Of a stretch of 9,358 nt of DNA, positions 1 through 5,540 are shown piece by piece. The position numbers were made by a program, and so were the translations under genes. Every line of letters starts with the position of its first letter. Positions within the stretch are counted from its first letter, which is position 1. The notes beneath the pieces were generated by a model. It did no database searches. It was not told the origin of the DNA and saw only the letters and a program-made list of their open reading frames with translations. The DNA is from Spirochaetaceae bacterium (GTDB taxonomy: Bacteria; Spirochaetota; Spirochaetia; Treponematales; Breznakiellaceae). The DNA lies in assembly GCA_031265015.1 (NCBI GenBank), contig JAISDG010000210.1, positions 1 through 9,358 on the forward strand. Reading direction: 5' to 3'.

Positions 1-41
1 AAGGAAAACACGCTGTCCTTGTACCGGGTGTTGGCGCCCAT
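1..41 (-). CDS. N-terminal fragment of an Rpn-like (PD-(D/E)XK nuclease / putative transposase) protein, cut by window edge
   Basis: Reading leftward from the ATG at 41-39, the first 13 codons give MGANTRYKDSVFS before the window ends. The pattern N-[TR]-[KR]-Y-K-D-S-V-F-S is the characteristic opening of the Rpn / 'PD-(D/E)XK nuclease family transposase' proteins, which occur in many copies in gut treponemes and other gut bacteria. Known members are DNA endonuclease-like proteins linked to RecA-independent recombination. The catalytic core is not visible here, so the family call rests only on this short N-terminus. A promoter with near-consensus boxes lies immediately upstream (49-77), with only 7 nt between its -10 box and the ATG, so the gene has its own transcription start and perhaps no leader. 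There is no recognisable Shine-Dalgarno. It is separated from the upstream unit by a terminator at 109-139. Confidence 0.55.
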   Translation of the reverse strand, partial: MGANTRYKDSVFS

Positions 42-48
42 TACCGTA

Positions 49-77
49 ACTATACTTGGTTTTTACCCCGCTTTCAA
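49..77 (-). promoter_or_regulatory. Sigma70-type promoter for the leftward gene at the window edge
   Basis: On the minus strand a -35 box TTGAAA (77-72) is followed after exactly 17 nt by a -10 box TATAGT (54-49); each box matches 5 of 6 consensus bases. Transcription would start near 43-42, at or 1-2 nt before the ATG at 41. The resulting mRNA would be leaderless or nearly so, which fits the lack of a ribosome binding site. The promoter lies just past the terminator of the preceding unit, as expected for a new transcription unit. Confidence 0.6.
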
Positions 78-108
78 CAGATCCGTCCGGTTACCGGTGT
101 CTCCGCGC

Positions 109-139
109 AAAAAAGGCCGACCCCTTTCGGAACCGGCCT
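109..139 (-). terminator. Intrinsic terminator after the outer-membrane protein gene
   Basis: On the minus strand AGGCCG (139-134) pairs with CGGCCT (119-114). A further CC/GG pair around a GAAA tetraloop extends the hairpin, with a small internal mismatch. The stem runs straight into six T residues (114-109). The U-run is on the minus-strand side only, so it should stop the leftward unit and not work rightward. It lies about 40 nt past the stop codon of the beta-barrel gene. Confidence 0.8.
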
Positions 140-155
140 GTCGTGCATTTAACTA

Positions 156-167
156 CCGCCCGGGCGG
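156..167. repeat. 12-bp perfect palindrome CCGCCCGGGCGG
   Basis: CCGCCCGGGCGG is its own reverse complement. It lies between the beta-barrel stop codon (180-182) and the terminator hairpin. It could be a protein binding site or an accessory structure in the mRNA 3' end, but in GC-rich DNA a 12-bp palindrome may also arise by chance. Confidence 0.3.
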
Positions 168-179
168 ACTTGCGCTGTT

Positions 180-1280
180 TTAGAACTTCACCACAAAGTC
201 AAGCTGGATGGCGTGATTGGTGGTCGCGTCCCCGGCATCGGGTTTTTTGTAGTCCAGATTATAGAACGCTTTGATATAGGCATCCTCGGTGAATGCGTAC
301 TTAACCCAGGGCTTGCCGCCGATACCCAGCTTCAGTACGTCCGACTGGAACGATACGGGTACTTCAAGCCCGACGCTCAGGGGTTCGTTGATCTGGTAGG
401 AAACGTAGGGTTTTACCTGGAAGAAGGGCTTGATATTGGAATTGCCCCAGAGCCGCTCCGTCAGTTCAGCACCCACATTGAGGGGTTCCAGAACCTGGTA
501 GGAGACGTCCTCGATAAACCACAGGAATCCGTTATCGGAATAGTCGCCCAGATTCCAGCCGTGGGCTTCCGCTTTGGCCGTCAGGTTGGTAACGCCCTTA
601 AAGACAAAACCGAAGATCACTTCGCTGTCGACATCGGGATCTCCACCGAGAGTAGAAACATTATTAACTTTCGATTCGTCGGGCAGATCGGATTGGGCGG
701 CGGTATCCTCATCGCTGTCCAGCTTAAAGGCCGCGGCAATGTCAAACATATCGCTCGTGTAGCTTACGCCGATACCGGTTTCCTTAAAGAACTGTTCGGC
801 GGTAACCGCATTAAACTGGTTGGCTCCGGTATTGAGGAATACGCCGAAATTGAGCCCCTCGATGGGGGCGACTTCCAGCCGGACGCCCAGGCCGTTGGAC
901 AGGTTCCAGTCCTTGGGGCCCATGGTGTTCCATACGCCATCGTCGATAAGGCCGCCCTTGACGTTGATGACGCCGTTCAGGAAATTGTACCACGCATAGG
1001 CGTTGTAAATCTCAACAATCTTTTCGGTAGCCACTCCGCCAGTATACCCGCCAAAGTCGGTACCGATGCCCACCTTGGCGCCGTAGGTTTCGGCGTCATA
1101 GCTTCCCTGAATCCGGAACCGGCTCACCACATCGTCATTGTCATTGTGGATATCTACCATCGCATCATTAGCACCGTCTTCAATGTTAACCCGTGCGCCG
1201 GTTTCAACGATCCCGCTCCAGGTAAGTTCCTGGGCAAACGCCCCCCCTGCTACCGCAAGGATTAAAAGAAGGATTTTTTC
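180..1280 (-). CDS. Outer-membrane beta-barrel (porin-like) protein with signal peptide; start codon missing or non-canonical
   Basis: I do not recognise the family by name. The reading frame is open from 1280 to the TAA at 182-180 (366 residues). It opens with EKILLLILAVAGGAFA, then QE: a lysine, a leucine/isoleucine/alanine core and an AFA signal-peptidase I site. The mature part has alternating hydrophobic and polar residues, many Gly/Asn/Asp turns, and a C-terminal strand ending DFVVKF. A final Phe is the usual signal for barrel insertion by BamA, so an outer-membrane channel or surface protein is inferred. No ATG, GTG or TTG occurs in frame before the ATG at 1160, and starting there (326 residues) would remove the signal peptide. 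A Shine-Dalgarno at 1296-1292 points to the position now occupied by the tatD stop TAG. The gene appears less GC-rich than its neighbours and favours C-ending codons, which may mean high expression. It is last in the leftward unit, before the terminator. Confidence 0.75.
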   Translation of the reverse strand, partial: EKILLLILAVAGGAFAQELTWSGIVETGARVNIEDGANDAMVDIHNDNDDVVSRFRIQGSYDAETYGAKVGIGTDFGGYTGGVATEKIVEIYNAYAWYNFLNGVINVKGGLIDDGVWNTMGPKDWNLSNGLGVRLEVAPIEGLNFGVFLNTGANQFNAVTAEQFFKETGIGVSYTSDMFDIAAAFKLDSDEDTAAQSDLPDESKVNNVSTLGGDPDVDSEVIFGFVFKGVTNLTAKAEAHGWNLGDYSDNGFLWFIEDVSYQVLEPLNVGAELTERLWGNSNIKPFFQVKPYVSYQINEPLSVGLEVPVSFQSDVLKLGIGGKPWVKYAFTEDAYIKAFYNLDYKKPDAGDATTNHAIQLDFVVKF

Positions 1281-2180
1281 CTACGGCCGGGCTCCTTTAA
1301 AAATGTGCATAAAGGCGCCGTCTGTGATTTGTTCCAGCTCCGCCGGTTCCCCGCCCCTTTGTCCCGCTTCCCTGCGGATCGCGGCGGCGGCCCGGAGGAT
1401 GGCCGGCAGGTCTCCCCAGCGGGAAAACGCCGCTCCCCGTAAGGGTTGGTAGGGGGCGTCGGTTTCCAGGAGCAGCCGTTCCGCAGGAAAGGCTGCGCAG
1501 GAACGGAGGGCGTTTTTGTGGTTTAAAAGCAGCGTTGTCCCGAAGGAAAAGTAGGCGTTGATTCCCCGGCGCAGCAGTGAAAAGCCCTCATCGGGAGCGC
1601 CGGGCCAGGAATGGAATACCACCGCGGGCAGGGTCTTTAAGCTTTTTGTGCAGGCGAATATTTTATGCATAGCCCGGCGGACATGGAGTACCAGCGGCAG
1701 ATTATGGCGCCGGGCATTGTCCAGGTGGGCGGCAAACAGTTTTTCCTGGACCGTTTCGGCGGCCCGGAAATGTTCATCATAGAGGTCAAAGCCCGTCTCC
1801 CCCACCGCGGCAATGCGCCCTTCCGCGGACAGCCTTTCCAGCAGGTCCAGGCTTTCCCGGAAGGCCCAGTCCCCTGCCGGTCCGGCGCCGCCCGGCTCGC
1901 AGCCCGCAAAACCTGTTCTGGTTGACTCGCCGCAGCCGGGATCCGCCGGGCGGAGGACTTTCGCGTTCGTCCCGGCCAGCTGGGGATGGACCGCAAAGCA
2001 CAGGAAAAGGGGAGGGGCGCCGTCCCGTTCCGCTTCGGCGGCGATTTTTTCATGGCAGTCGTATTCTTCGCCGTTCCAGGCGCTGGCGGCGCAGGCTATG
2101 CCCAGCCGGCGGCGTTCCGCCTCCGCGCCGGGAAAGCGCCGCAGCAAATCGCGGGGATGGGCATGGGCATCGTGGGCCAC
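1281..2180 (-). CDS. TatD-family metal-dependent hydrolase
   Basis: TatD-family TIM-barrel hydrolases are Mg/Zn-dependent cytoplasmic enzymes, often with 3'-5' DNA exonuclease activity. All expected metal ligands can be seen: the HxH pair His6 and His8 (HDAHAHPRD), Glu128 in AVGETGFD, His166 in LVLHVRRA, His190 in VVFHSWPG and Asp241 in LLLETDAPYQP. The protein has 299 residues against the usual 255-270. The excess is a Gly/Pro/Cys-rich stretch at about 70-104, between the FAVHPQ strand and the next helix, a likely surface loop. Translation starts at GTG (2180) with GGGAGG 9 nt upstream. A later start would lose the HxH motif. The gene follows queA after 21 nt and shares its reading frame with the downstream outer-membrane gene, separated from it only by its TAG stop. 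The exact substrate is unknown, so the symbol is left blank. Confidence 0.88.
   Translation of the reverse strand: MAHDAHAHPRDLLRRFPGAEAERRRLGIACAASAWNGEEYDCHEKIAAEAERDGAPPLFLCFAVHPQLAGTNAKVLRPADPGCGESTRTGFAGCEPGGAGPAGDWAFRESLDLLERLSAEGRIAAVGETGFDLYDEHFRAAETVQEKLFAAHLDNARRHNLPLVLHVRRAMHKIFACTKSLKTLPAVVFHSWPGAPDEGFSLLRRGINAYFSFGTTLLLNHKNALRSCAAFPAERLLLETDAPYQPLRGAAFSRWGDLPAILRAAAAIRREAGQRGGEPAELEQITDGAFMHIFKGARP
1292..1296 (-). promoter_or_regulatory. Shine-Dalgarno for the outer-membrane protein, inside the 3' end of tatD
   Basis: AAAGGAG on the minus strand has its AGGAG core at 1296-1292, within the last codons of tatD. It is followed by 8 nt and then TAG (1283-1281) rather than a start codon; the signal peptide follows directly. 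Its strength and spacing are those of a real ribosome binding site, so it helps place where translation of the outer-membrane protein should begin. A second weaker match, AGGA (1282-1279), lies 4 nt before an ATC codon (1274-1272). Confidence 0.55.
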
Positions 2181-2201
2181 GGACGGAAACCTCCCGGGAT
2201 A

Positions 2202-3290
2202 TTAAAAAAGCAGCATCGCGTCGCCGTAACTGAAAAACCGGTACCCCTTCCGGATCGCTTCGGCGTAGCTGTCAAGGATCAGCTCCCTGCCGGCAAAGGC
2301 CGCCGCCAGCATAAGCAGGGTTGAGCCGGGGGTGTGGAAATTGGTAAAGAGAGCGTCCACCATCCTGAACCGGTAACCGGGATAGATAAAGACGGAGGTG
2401 CTCCCCTCTCCCGCCGGGACCCCGGTTTCTCCGGCCCCGGCGGCGGATTCCAGCGTACGAACGCTGGTGGTTCCTACGGCTACGATCTTTCTTCCCTCCG
2501 CCCTGGCGGCGTTGATCCGGCGGGCCGTTTCCCCGTTAATGCTGTACACTTCCTCGTGCATTACATGATCCTCGATATGCTCCGTCCGAACCGGCAGGAA
2601 AGTTCCCGGCCCTACATGGAGGGTAACAAAAACCCTCCCAATCCCCGCCGTGTCCAGGGCGGCCAGGAGTTGTTCCGTAAAGTGCAGTCCCGCGGTGGGG
2701 GCCGCCGCGGAAGCCCCCGGTCCCAGAGTTTCCGCGGCGTTCCTGTCGGAATAGACCGTCTGGTAACGCTCGGCGTCGAGGCCTTCGTCGTTCCGGTTAA
2801 TGTAGGGCGGCAGGGGAATATGTCCGTGGATGTCCAGCCAGGAATCGTCGATGGGGGAGTCAAAGCGCAGATACCGGAAACCTTCCCCGCTCATTCCCGG
2901 CGGAGGCGGAACGATCTCCCCCTCCCGCCCGTCCGGAAACCGGTAACGGCTTCCGGGCCTGCGGCGTTTTGTCCGGCCTGTCATGGTCCGCCAGGTACGG
3001 GAATCAATACGGTTCAGGAGCAGGAATTCCACGGTTCCTCCGGCGGCCAGGGAAATCCCCAAAAGCCGGGCCTTTCGTACCCGGGAATTGTTAAACACCA
3101 GCAGGGGCGGTCCGCCGGGGCCGCGGAAGCCGGGACCGGAAAGGATCAGCGGGAGCTCTTCTACCATCCGGTGTTCCCGCTTTCCCCCGGCGGTATCCAG
3201 AACCATGAGACGGCTTTTTCCCCTTTCCGCCGGGGGGTACTGGGCAATCAGTTCCCCGGGTATGTCAAAAAAGAAGCCGGAAGTTTTCAT
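2202..3290 (-). CDS. queA: S-adenosylmethionine:tRNA ribosyltransferase-isomerase
   Basis: QueA transfers and isomerises the ribosyl part of S-adenosylmethionine onto 7-aminomethyl-7-deazaguanine at position 34 of tRNAs with GUN anticodons, giving epoxyqueuosine, the penultimate step of queuosine synthesis in the cytoplasm. Family motifs lie in order along the 362 residues: DIPGELIAQYP (9-19), FNNSRV (66-71), GHIPLPPYI (156-164), ERYQTVY (174-180), AAPTAGLHFT (196-205), GPGTFLPV (227-234), HEEVY (245-249), GTTSVRTLES (273-282) and TNFHTPGSTLLML (316-328). Length is at the upper end for the family. Small insertions occur around 53-62 and in the stretch between YQTVY and AAPTAG (about 181-195). 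The start ATG has only a weak Shine-Dalgarno, so expression may rely on coupling to gpgS, which ends 22 nt upstream. The partner gene tgt is not in the window. Confidence 0.96.
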   Translation of the reverse strand: MKTSGFFFDIPGELIAQYPPAERGKSRLMVLDTAGGKREHRMVEELPLILSGPGFRGPGGPPLLVFNNSRVRKARLLGISLAAGGTVEFLLLNRIDSRTWRTMTGRTKRRRPGSRYRFPDGREGEIVPPPPGMSGEGFRYLRFDSPIDDSWLDIHGHIPLPPYINRNDEGLDAERYQTVYSDRNAAETLGPGASAAAPTAGLHFTEQLLAALDTAGIGRVFVTLHVGPGTFLPVRTEHIEDHVMHEEVYSINGETARRINAARAEGRKIVAVGTTSVRTLESAAGAGETGVPAGEGSTSVFIYPGYRFRMVDALFTNFHTPGSTLLMLAAAFAGRELILDSYAEAIRKGYRFFSYGDAMLLF

Positions 3291-3312
3291 CCTTAAAGAA
3301 CCGCCGTGAATT

Positions 3313-4281
3313 TCAGCGGTGAAACCGCAGGCGGTATTCGGGGATCTCGATCATCGGGGGCCGTTCCACCGCGGAAATTTCGGTTTTAACCACCCGGTGG
3401 TCCGCCTCTTCCCGTTCCAGGGAAATATGGCGATCCCCCAGCGAAAAAAGAAGCTTCGATTTGCCGTATTTTTCCACCCGTTCAAAAAAGGTCCTGAGGA
3501 TCCCGTAGGACATGCGGCCCAGGGCTTCGGTAGTCTGATTGCGGTGGATCCGCATGTCCAGATCAACCTGGGCCAGGGCGTTAACCCCTTCCAGCTCCAG
3601 GATGTCGATTAAATGGCCCAGCTCCACTCCGTAGCCTACGGAAAAGGGGAGCCGCTCCAGCAGGCTCCGGCGGCCCGCGTATTCCCCCGACAGGGGCTGG
3701 ACAAACCGGGCCAGCTCGGGGAAGAACAGGGAAAAGATGGGCCGCACCAGGATCTCCGTTACCCTGCCGCCGCCGGAAGCGGCAATGCCTTTGGAAGAAC
3801 GGATGGGCCGTTCATAAAAGGCCTTGACATAACCGACACGGTTGTCTTCCAGCAGGGGACCCAAAAGGCCGTAGACAAATTTGGGGGAGATGTTGGAAAT
3901 ATCCGCGTCTACCCAGACAATAATATCCCCCTCAAGGACATAGAGGCTTTTCCAGAGATTTTCTCCCTTGCCCCGGAAGGTTCCGTATTTGGGCAGTATC
4001 ACTTTGGAGGTAAAGACCTTGGCCCCAAACTGTTCCGCCACTTTGCGGGTATTGTCCTTTGACGACGAATCGATCACCGCAATTTCGTCCAGCAGCGGAT
4101 AGCGGTCCATCAGTTCGGTCCGGATAATCAGTATTTCCTTGCCTATGGTAGCCTCTTCGTTCAGGGTAGGAAAAGCCAGGGAAATTTTCAGCCTCTTTTT
4201 CTGCTTTAATGAAACCAGCGCGCCGATGTCCGAAAATTTGGAATGATGCCAGGTTTTGGCAAGCAGGGTATCGTCGGCCAT
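3313..4281 (-). CDS. gpgS: Glucosyl-3-phosphoglycerate synthase (GT81 family)
   Basis: GpgS transfers glucose from an NDP-glucose donor to 3-phosphoglycerate, giving glucosyl-3-phosphoglycerate. A phosphatase (GpgP) then makes glucosylglycerate, a compatible solute and, in mycobacteria, a polysaccharide primer. The 322 residues match the roughly 320 of characterised members. GT-A features in order: PTLNEE (38-43), DSSSKDNT (71-78) for nucleotide binding, GKGENLW (104-110), the metal-binding VDAD (124-127, the DxD motif), GGGRVTE (170-176), PLSGEY (196-201), GYGVE (216-220), and MRIHRN (243-248) with the likely metal-ligand His246. PLSGEY plus GYGVELGHLID sets GpgS apart from generic family-2 glycosyltransferases. 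The ATG follows the stop of the peptidase-like gene by 1 nt, and its GGAGG Shine-Dalgarno lies in that gene's last codons, so the two are probably translationally coupled. No GpgP gene is in the window. A mannosyl donor cannot be excluded from sequence alone. Confidence 0.87.
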   Translation of the reverse strand: MADDTLLAKTWHHSKFSDIGALVSLKQKKRLKISLAFPTLNEEATIGKEILIIRTELMDRYPLLDEIAVIDSSSKDNTRKVAEQFGAKVFTSKVILPKYGTFRGKGENLWKSLYVLEGDIIVWVDADISNISPKFVYGLLGPLLEDNRVGYVKAFYERPIRSSKGIAASGGGRVTEILVRPIFSLFFPELARFVQPLSGEYAGRRSLLERLPFSVGYGVELGHLIDILELEGVNALAQVDLDMRIHRNQTTEALGRMSYGILRTFFERVEKYGKSKLLFSLGDRHISLEREEADHRVVKTEISAVERPPMIEIPEYRLRFHR

Positions 4282-4282
4282 C

Positions 4283-5479
4283 CTATCCTCCCAAAACCAT
4301 TACAAGCCGTTCCAGCAGCTGGCGGCCCTTTTCTATGGACGCAATCTCCACCGTATCCCGGTTAAGTCCTTCCCTTCCCGAAGCAATCCCCACCGAAAGG
4401 GCGGGAATCCCCAGGGCGGACAAAAACGAGGAAGGATCGGGCTTTGCTTCTTCTTCGGCCTTGATCTTCAGCTCTTTCATCAGCTCCGAGAGGGTCCGGG
4501 TCAGCCCCTCGCTGACCGACGGATCCCCCGGCGGAATGGAAGACACAACCCGGAAGCTTTTCTTTACTCCGGGGAAAACGGAATTTTCCGCCAGATTTCT
4601 GATTGTTTCCAGGGCGCCGTCCAGCGCGCCCTTATCCGCGGATTCCAGATCCAGTTCCAGGACCCCTTCCAGGGGAGTCCGGCTAAAGGAGCTCTGGGCT
4701 TCAATGCGCCTGCAGTAAAGCCGCAGGGCTCCGCCGGGGGATTTCACCAACTCCCGGAAGCGGCCGGCGGTGTCAAGGAGGGCGTTTACCACCGCGTTGG
4801 AATCCCCTTTTTGTTTTTCATCCTCCGTTATTCCCAGCTCCACCCGGTAGGAACCCAGGGTATGGCTGGTAAGAAAGCCCAGCATAAACCCCTGAACTCC
4901 TATGGCCGCCGCGGGCCTGTACCGGGGATCGCCGGTAAAGAGGCTGAAGGAATCGCTGTAGGGATCGTCAAAATGGCGGGCCGAAAAAAAGAGCAGGAGC
5001 TCCCGGTCCGGGGCAAGCCGCCCCGAAGCGTAGGCTTCGGCCAGGGAAAGGAGCGCCGCCGGCCCCAGGGCGTCCGCCAGCCCCGCTCCCCGGGCATATT
5101 GCAGTTCCAGCCGGCCCAGGCTTTCCAGGGAATTCCACCGGTCCGAAACAAGGCAGGTAAACACCAGGAGCGGCTCGTAGGTGACGTCGGTCATTATGTC
5201 CTTGTAGGAATGAAGCCGGGCCAGGATATTGCCGGAGCCGTCCACGGTATGGGGAAGGTTCAGCGCCTGCAGCCGTTCGGCTACAAACACGGCCCGGACC
5301 TGTTCCTGCTCCGTAGGGGACGGAAGCTGGCCCAGGCGGAACGCGTCGGCCAGGATCCGGTCCGCCAGGGGAAACGCGGACTTCCGGGGCCTGTGGAGAA
5401 AGAGGGAGCCCGAAAGGGTACGAAAGCCCTGCTGCAGGGCGTTTTTCAGCGCCGTCAGTAAATTATTCATTATCGTCAC
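4283..5479 (-). CDS. M20-like peptidase homologue with a degraded metal site (possible pseudoenzyme)
   Basis: The 398-residue protein has the outline of the M20 (peptidase T / carboxypeptidase) family. GAGLADALGPAALLSLAEA (131-149) matches the family's 'GxGxxDxKGGxAA' block with Asp136 as the bridging-metal ligand. RVELGITEDE...NAVVNALLD (212-236) resembles the lid/dimerisation domain. PDPSSFLSALGIPALSVGIASG (347-368) resembles the C-terminal 'sDanxFxxxGiPxvxxG' block. Key residues seem to be missing: the HxD motif is replaced by CLVSD (109-113), the catalytic Glu-Glu by ARHFDD (167-172), and the C-terminal His by Asn (around 373). It may be inactive or use a different chemistry. No signal peptide is evident. 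Two starts are possible: GTG at 5479, almost at the predicted transcription start, or ATG at 5470, nine nt further on. It heads the leftward unit and is coupled to gpgS. Confidence 0.65.
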   Translation of the reverse strand: MTIMNNLLTALKNALQQGFRTLSGSLFLHRPRKSAFPLADRILADAFRLGQLPSPTEQEQVRAVFVAERLQALNLPHTVDGSGNILARLHSYKDIMTDVTYEPLLVFTCLVSDRWNSLESLGRLELQYARGAGLADALGPAALLSLAEAYASGRLAPDRELLLFFSARHFDDPYSDSFSLFTGDPRYRPAAAIGVQGFMLGFLTSHTLGSYRVELGITEDEKQKGDSNAVVNALLDTAGRFRELVKSPGGALRLYCRRIEAQSSFSRTPLEGVLELDLESADKGALDGALETIRNLAENSVFPGVKKSFRVVSSIPPGDPSVSEGLTRTLSELMKELKIKAEEEAKPDPSSFLSALGIPALSVGIASGREGLNRDTVEIASIEKGRQLLERLVMVLGG

Positions 5480-5484
5480 ATACT

Positions 5485-5513
5485 AGGATACTTCATAATA
5501 GACAAACTGTCCA
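5485..5513 (-). promoter_or_regulatory. Leftward sigma70-type promoter for the peptidase-gpgS-queA-tatD unit
   Basis: The minus strand carries TGGACA (5513-5508), 17 nt, then TATCCT (5490-5485); these match 5 of 6 and 4 of 6 consensus bases. The start point would be near 5479-5478, coinciding with the GTG codon and 8-9 nt before the ATG at 5470. Its -35 box lies only 3 bp from that of the rightward promoter, in an imperfect inverted repeat centred on GACA-AAC-TGTC (5501-5511). Confidence 0.55.
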
Positions 5514-5527
5514 TTTTTTTGTATACT
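5499..5527 (+). promoter_or_regulatory. Rightward sigma70-type promoter for the phosphatase-gpmI-metA unit
   Basis: TAGACA (5499-5504), a 17-nt spacer with a T7 run, and TATACT (5522-5527); each box matches 5 of 6 consensus bases. The start point would be near 5534, leaving a leader of only about 6-7 nt before the ATG at 5541. The only Shine-Dalgarno-like bases, AAAG (5532-5535), would sit at the very 5' end of the mRNA. Confidence 0.6.
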
Positions 5528-5540
5528 GCGTAAAGATACA

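Noticed and set aside
1..20. Inverted repeat AAGGA...TCCTT at the left edge as a hairpin
   Set aside because: Only 5 bp arms and it lies within the coding start of the Rpn-like gene; likely chance.
213..1265. 350-codon open frame on the plus strand opposite the outer-membrane protein
   Set aside because: It mirrors the codon pattern of the minus-strand gene, shows no family motif, and the minus-strand product has a signal peptide and barrel pattern.
1300..1345. Possible separate promoter for the outer-membrane protein inside tatD (TGGAAC-N17-TTTATG)
   Set aside because: Each box matches only about 3 of 6 consensus bases; not distinguishable from background.
4256..5461. 401-codon open frame on the plus strand opposite the M20-like gene
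   Set aside because: It would run through the divergent arrangement in the wrong direction, is low-complexity (Gln/Gly/Lys/Arg-rich), and has no plausible promoter or ribosome binding site. The minus-strand frame has M20-like blocks and couples to gpgS.
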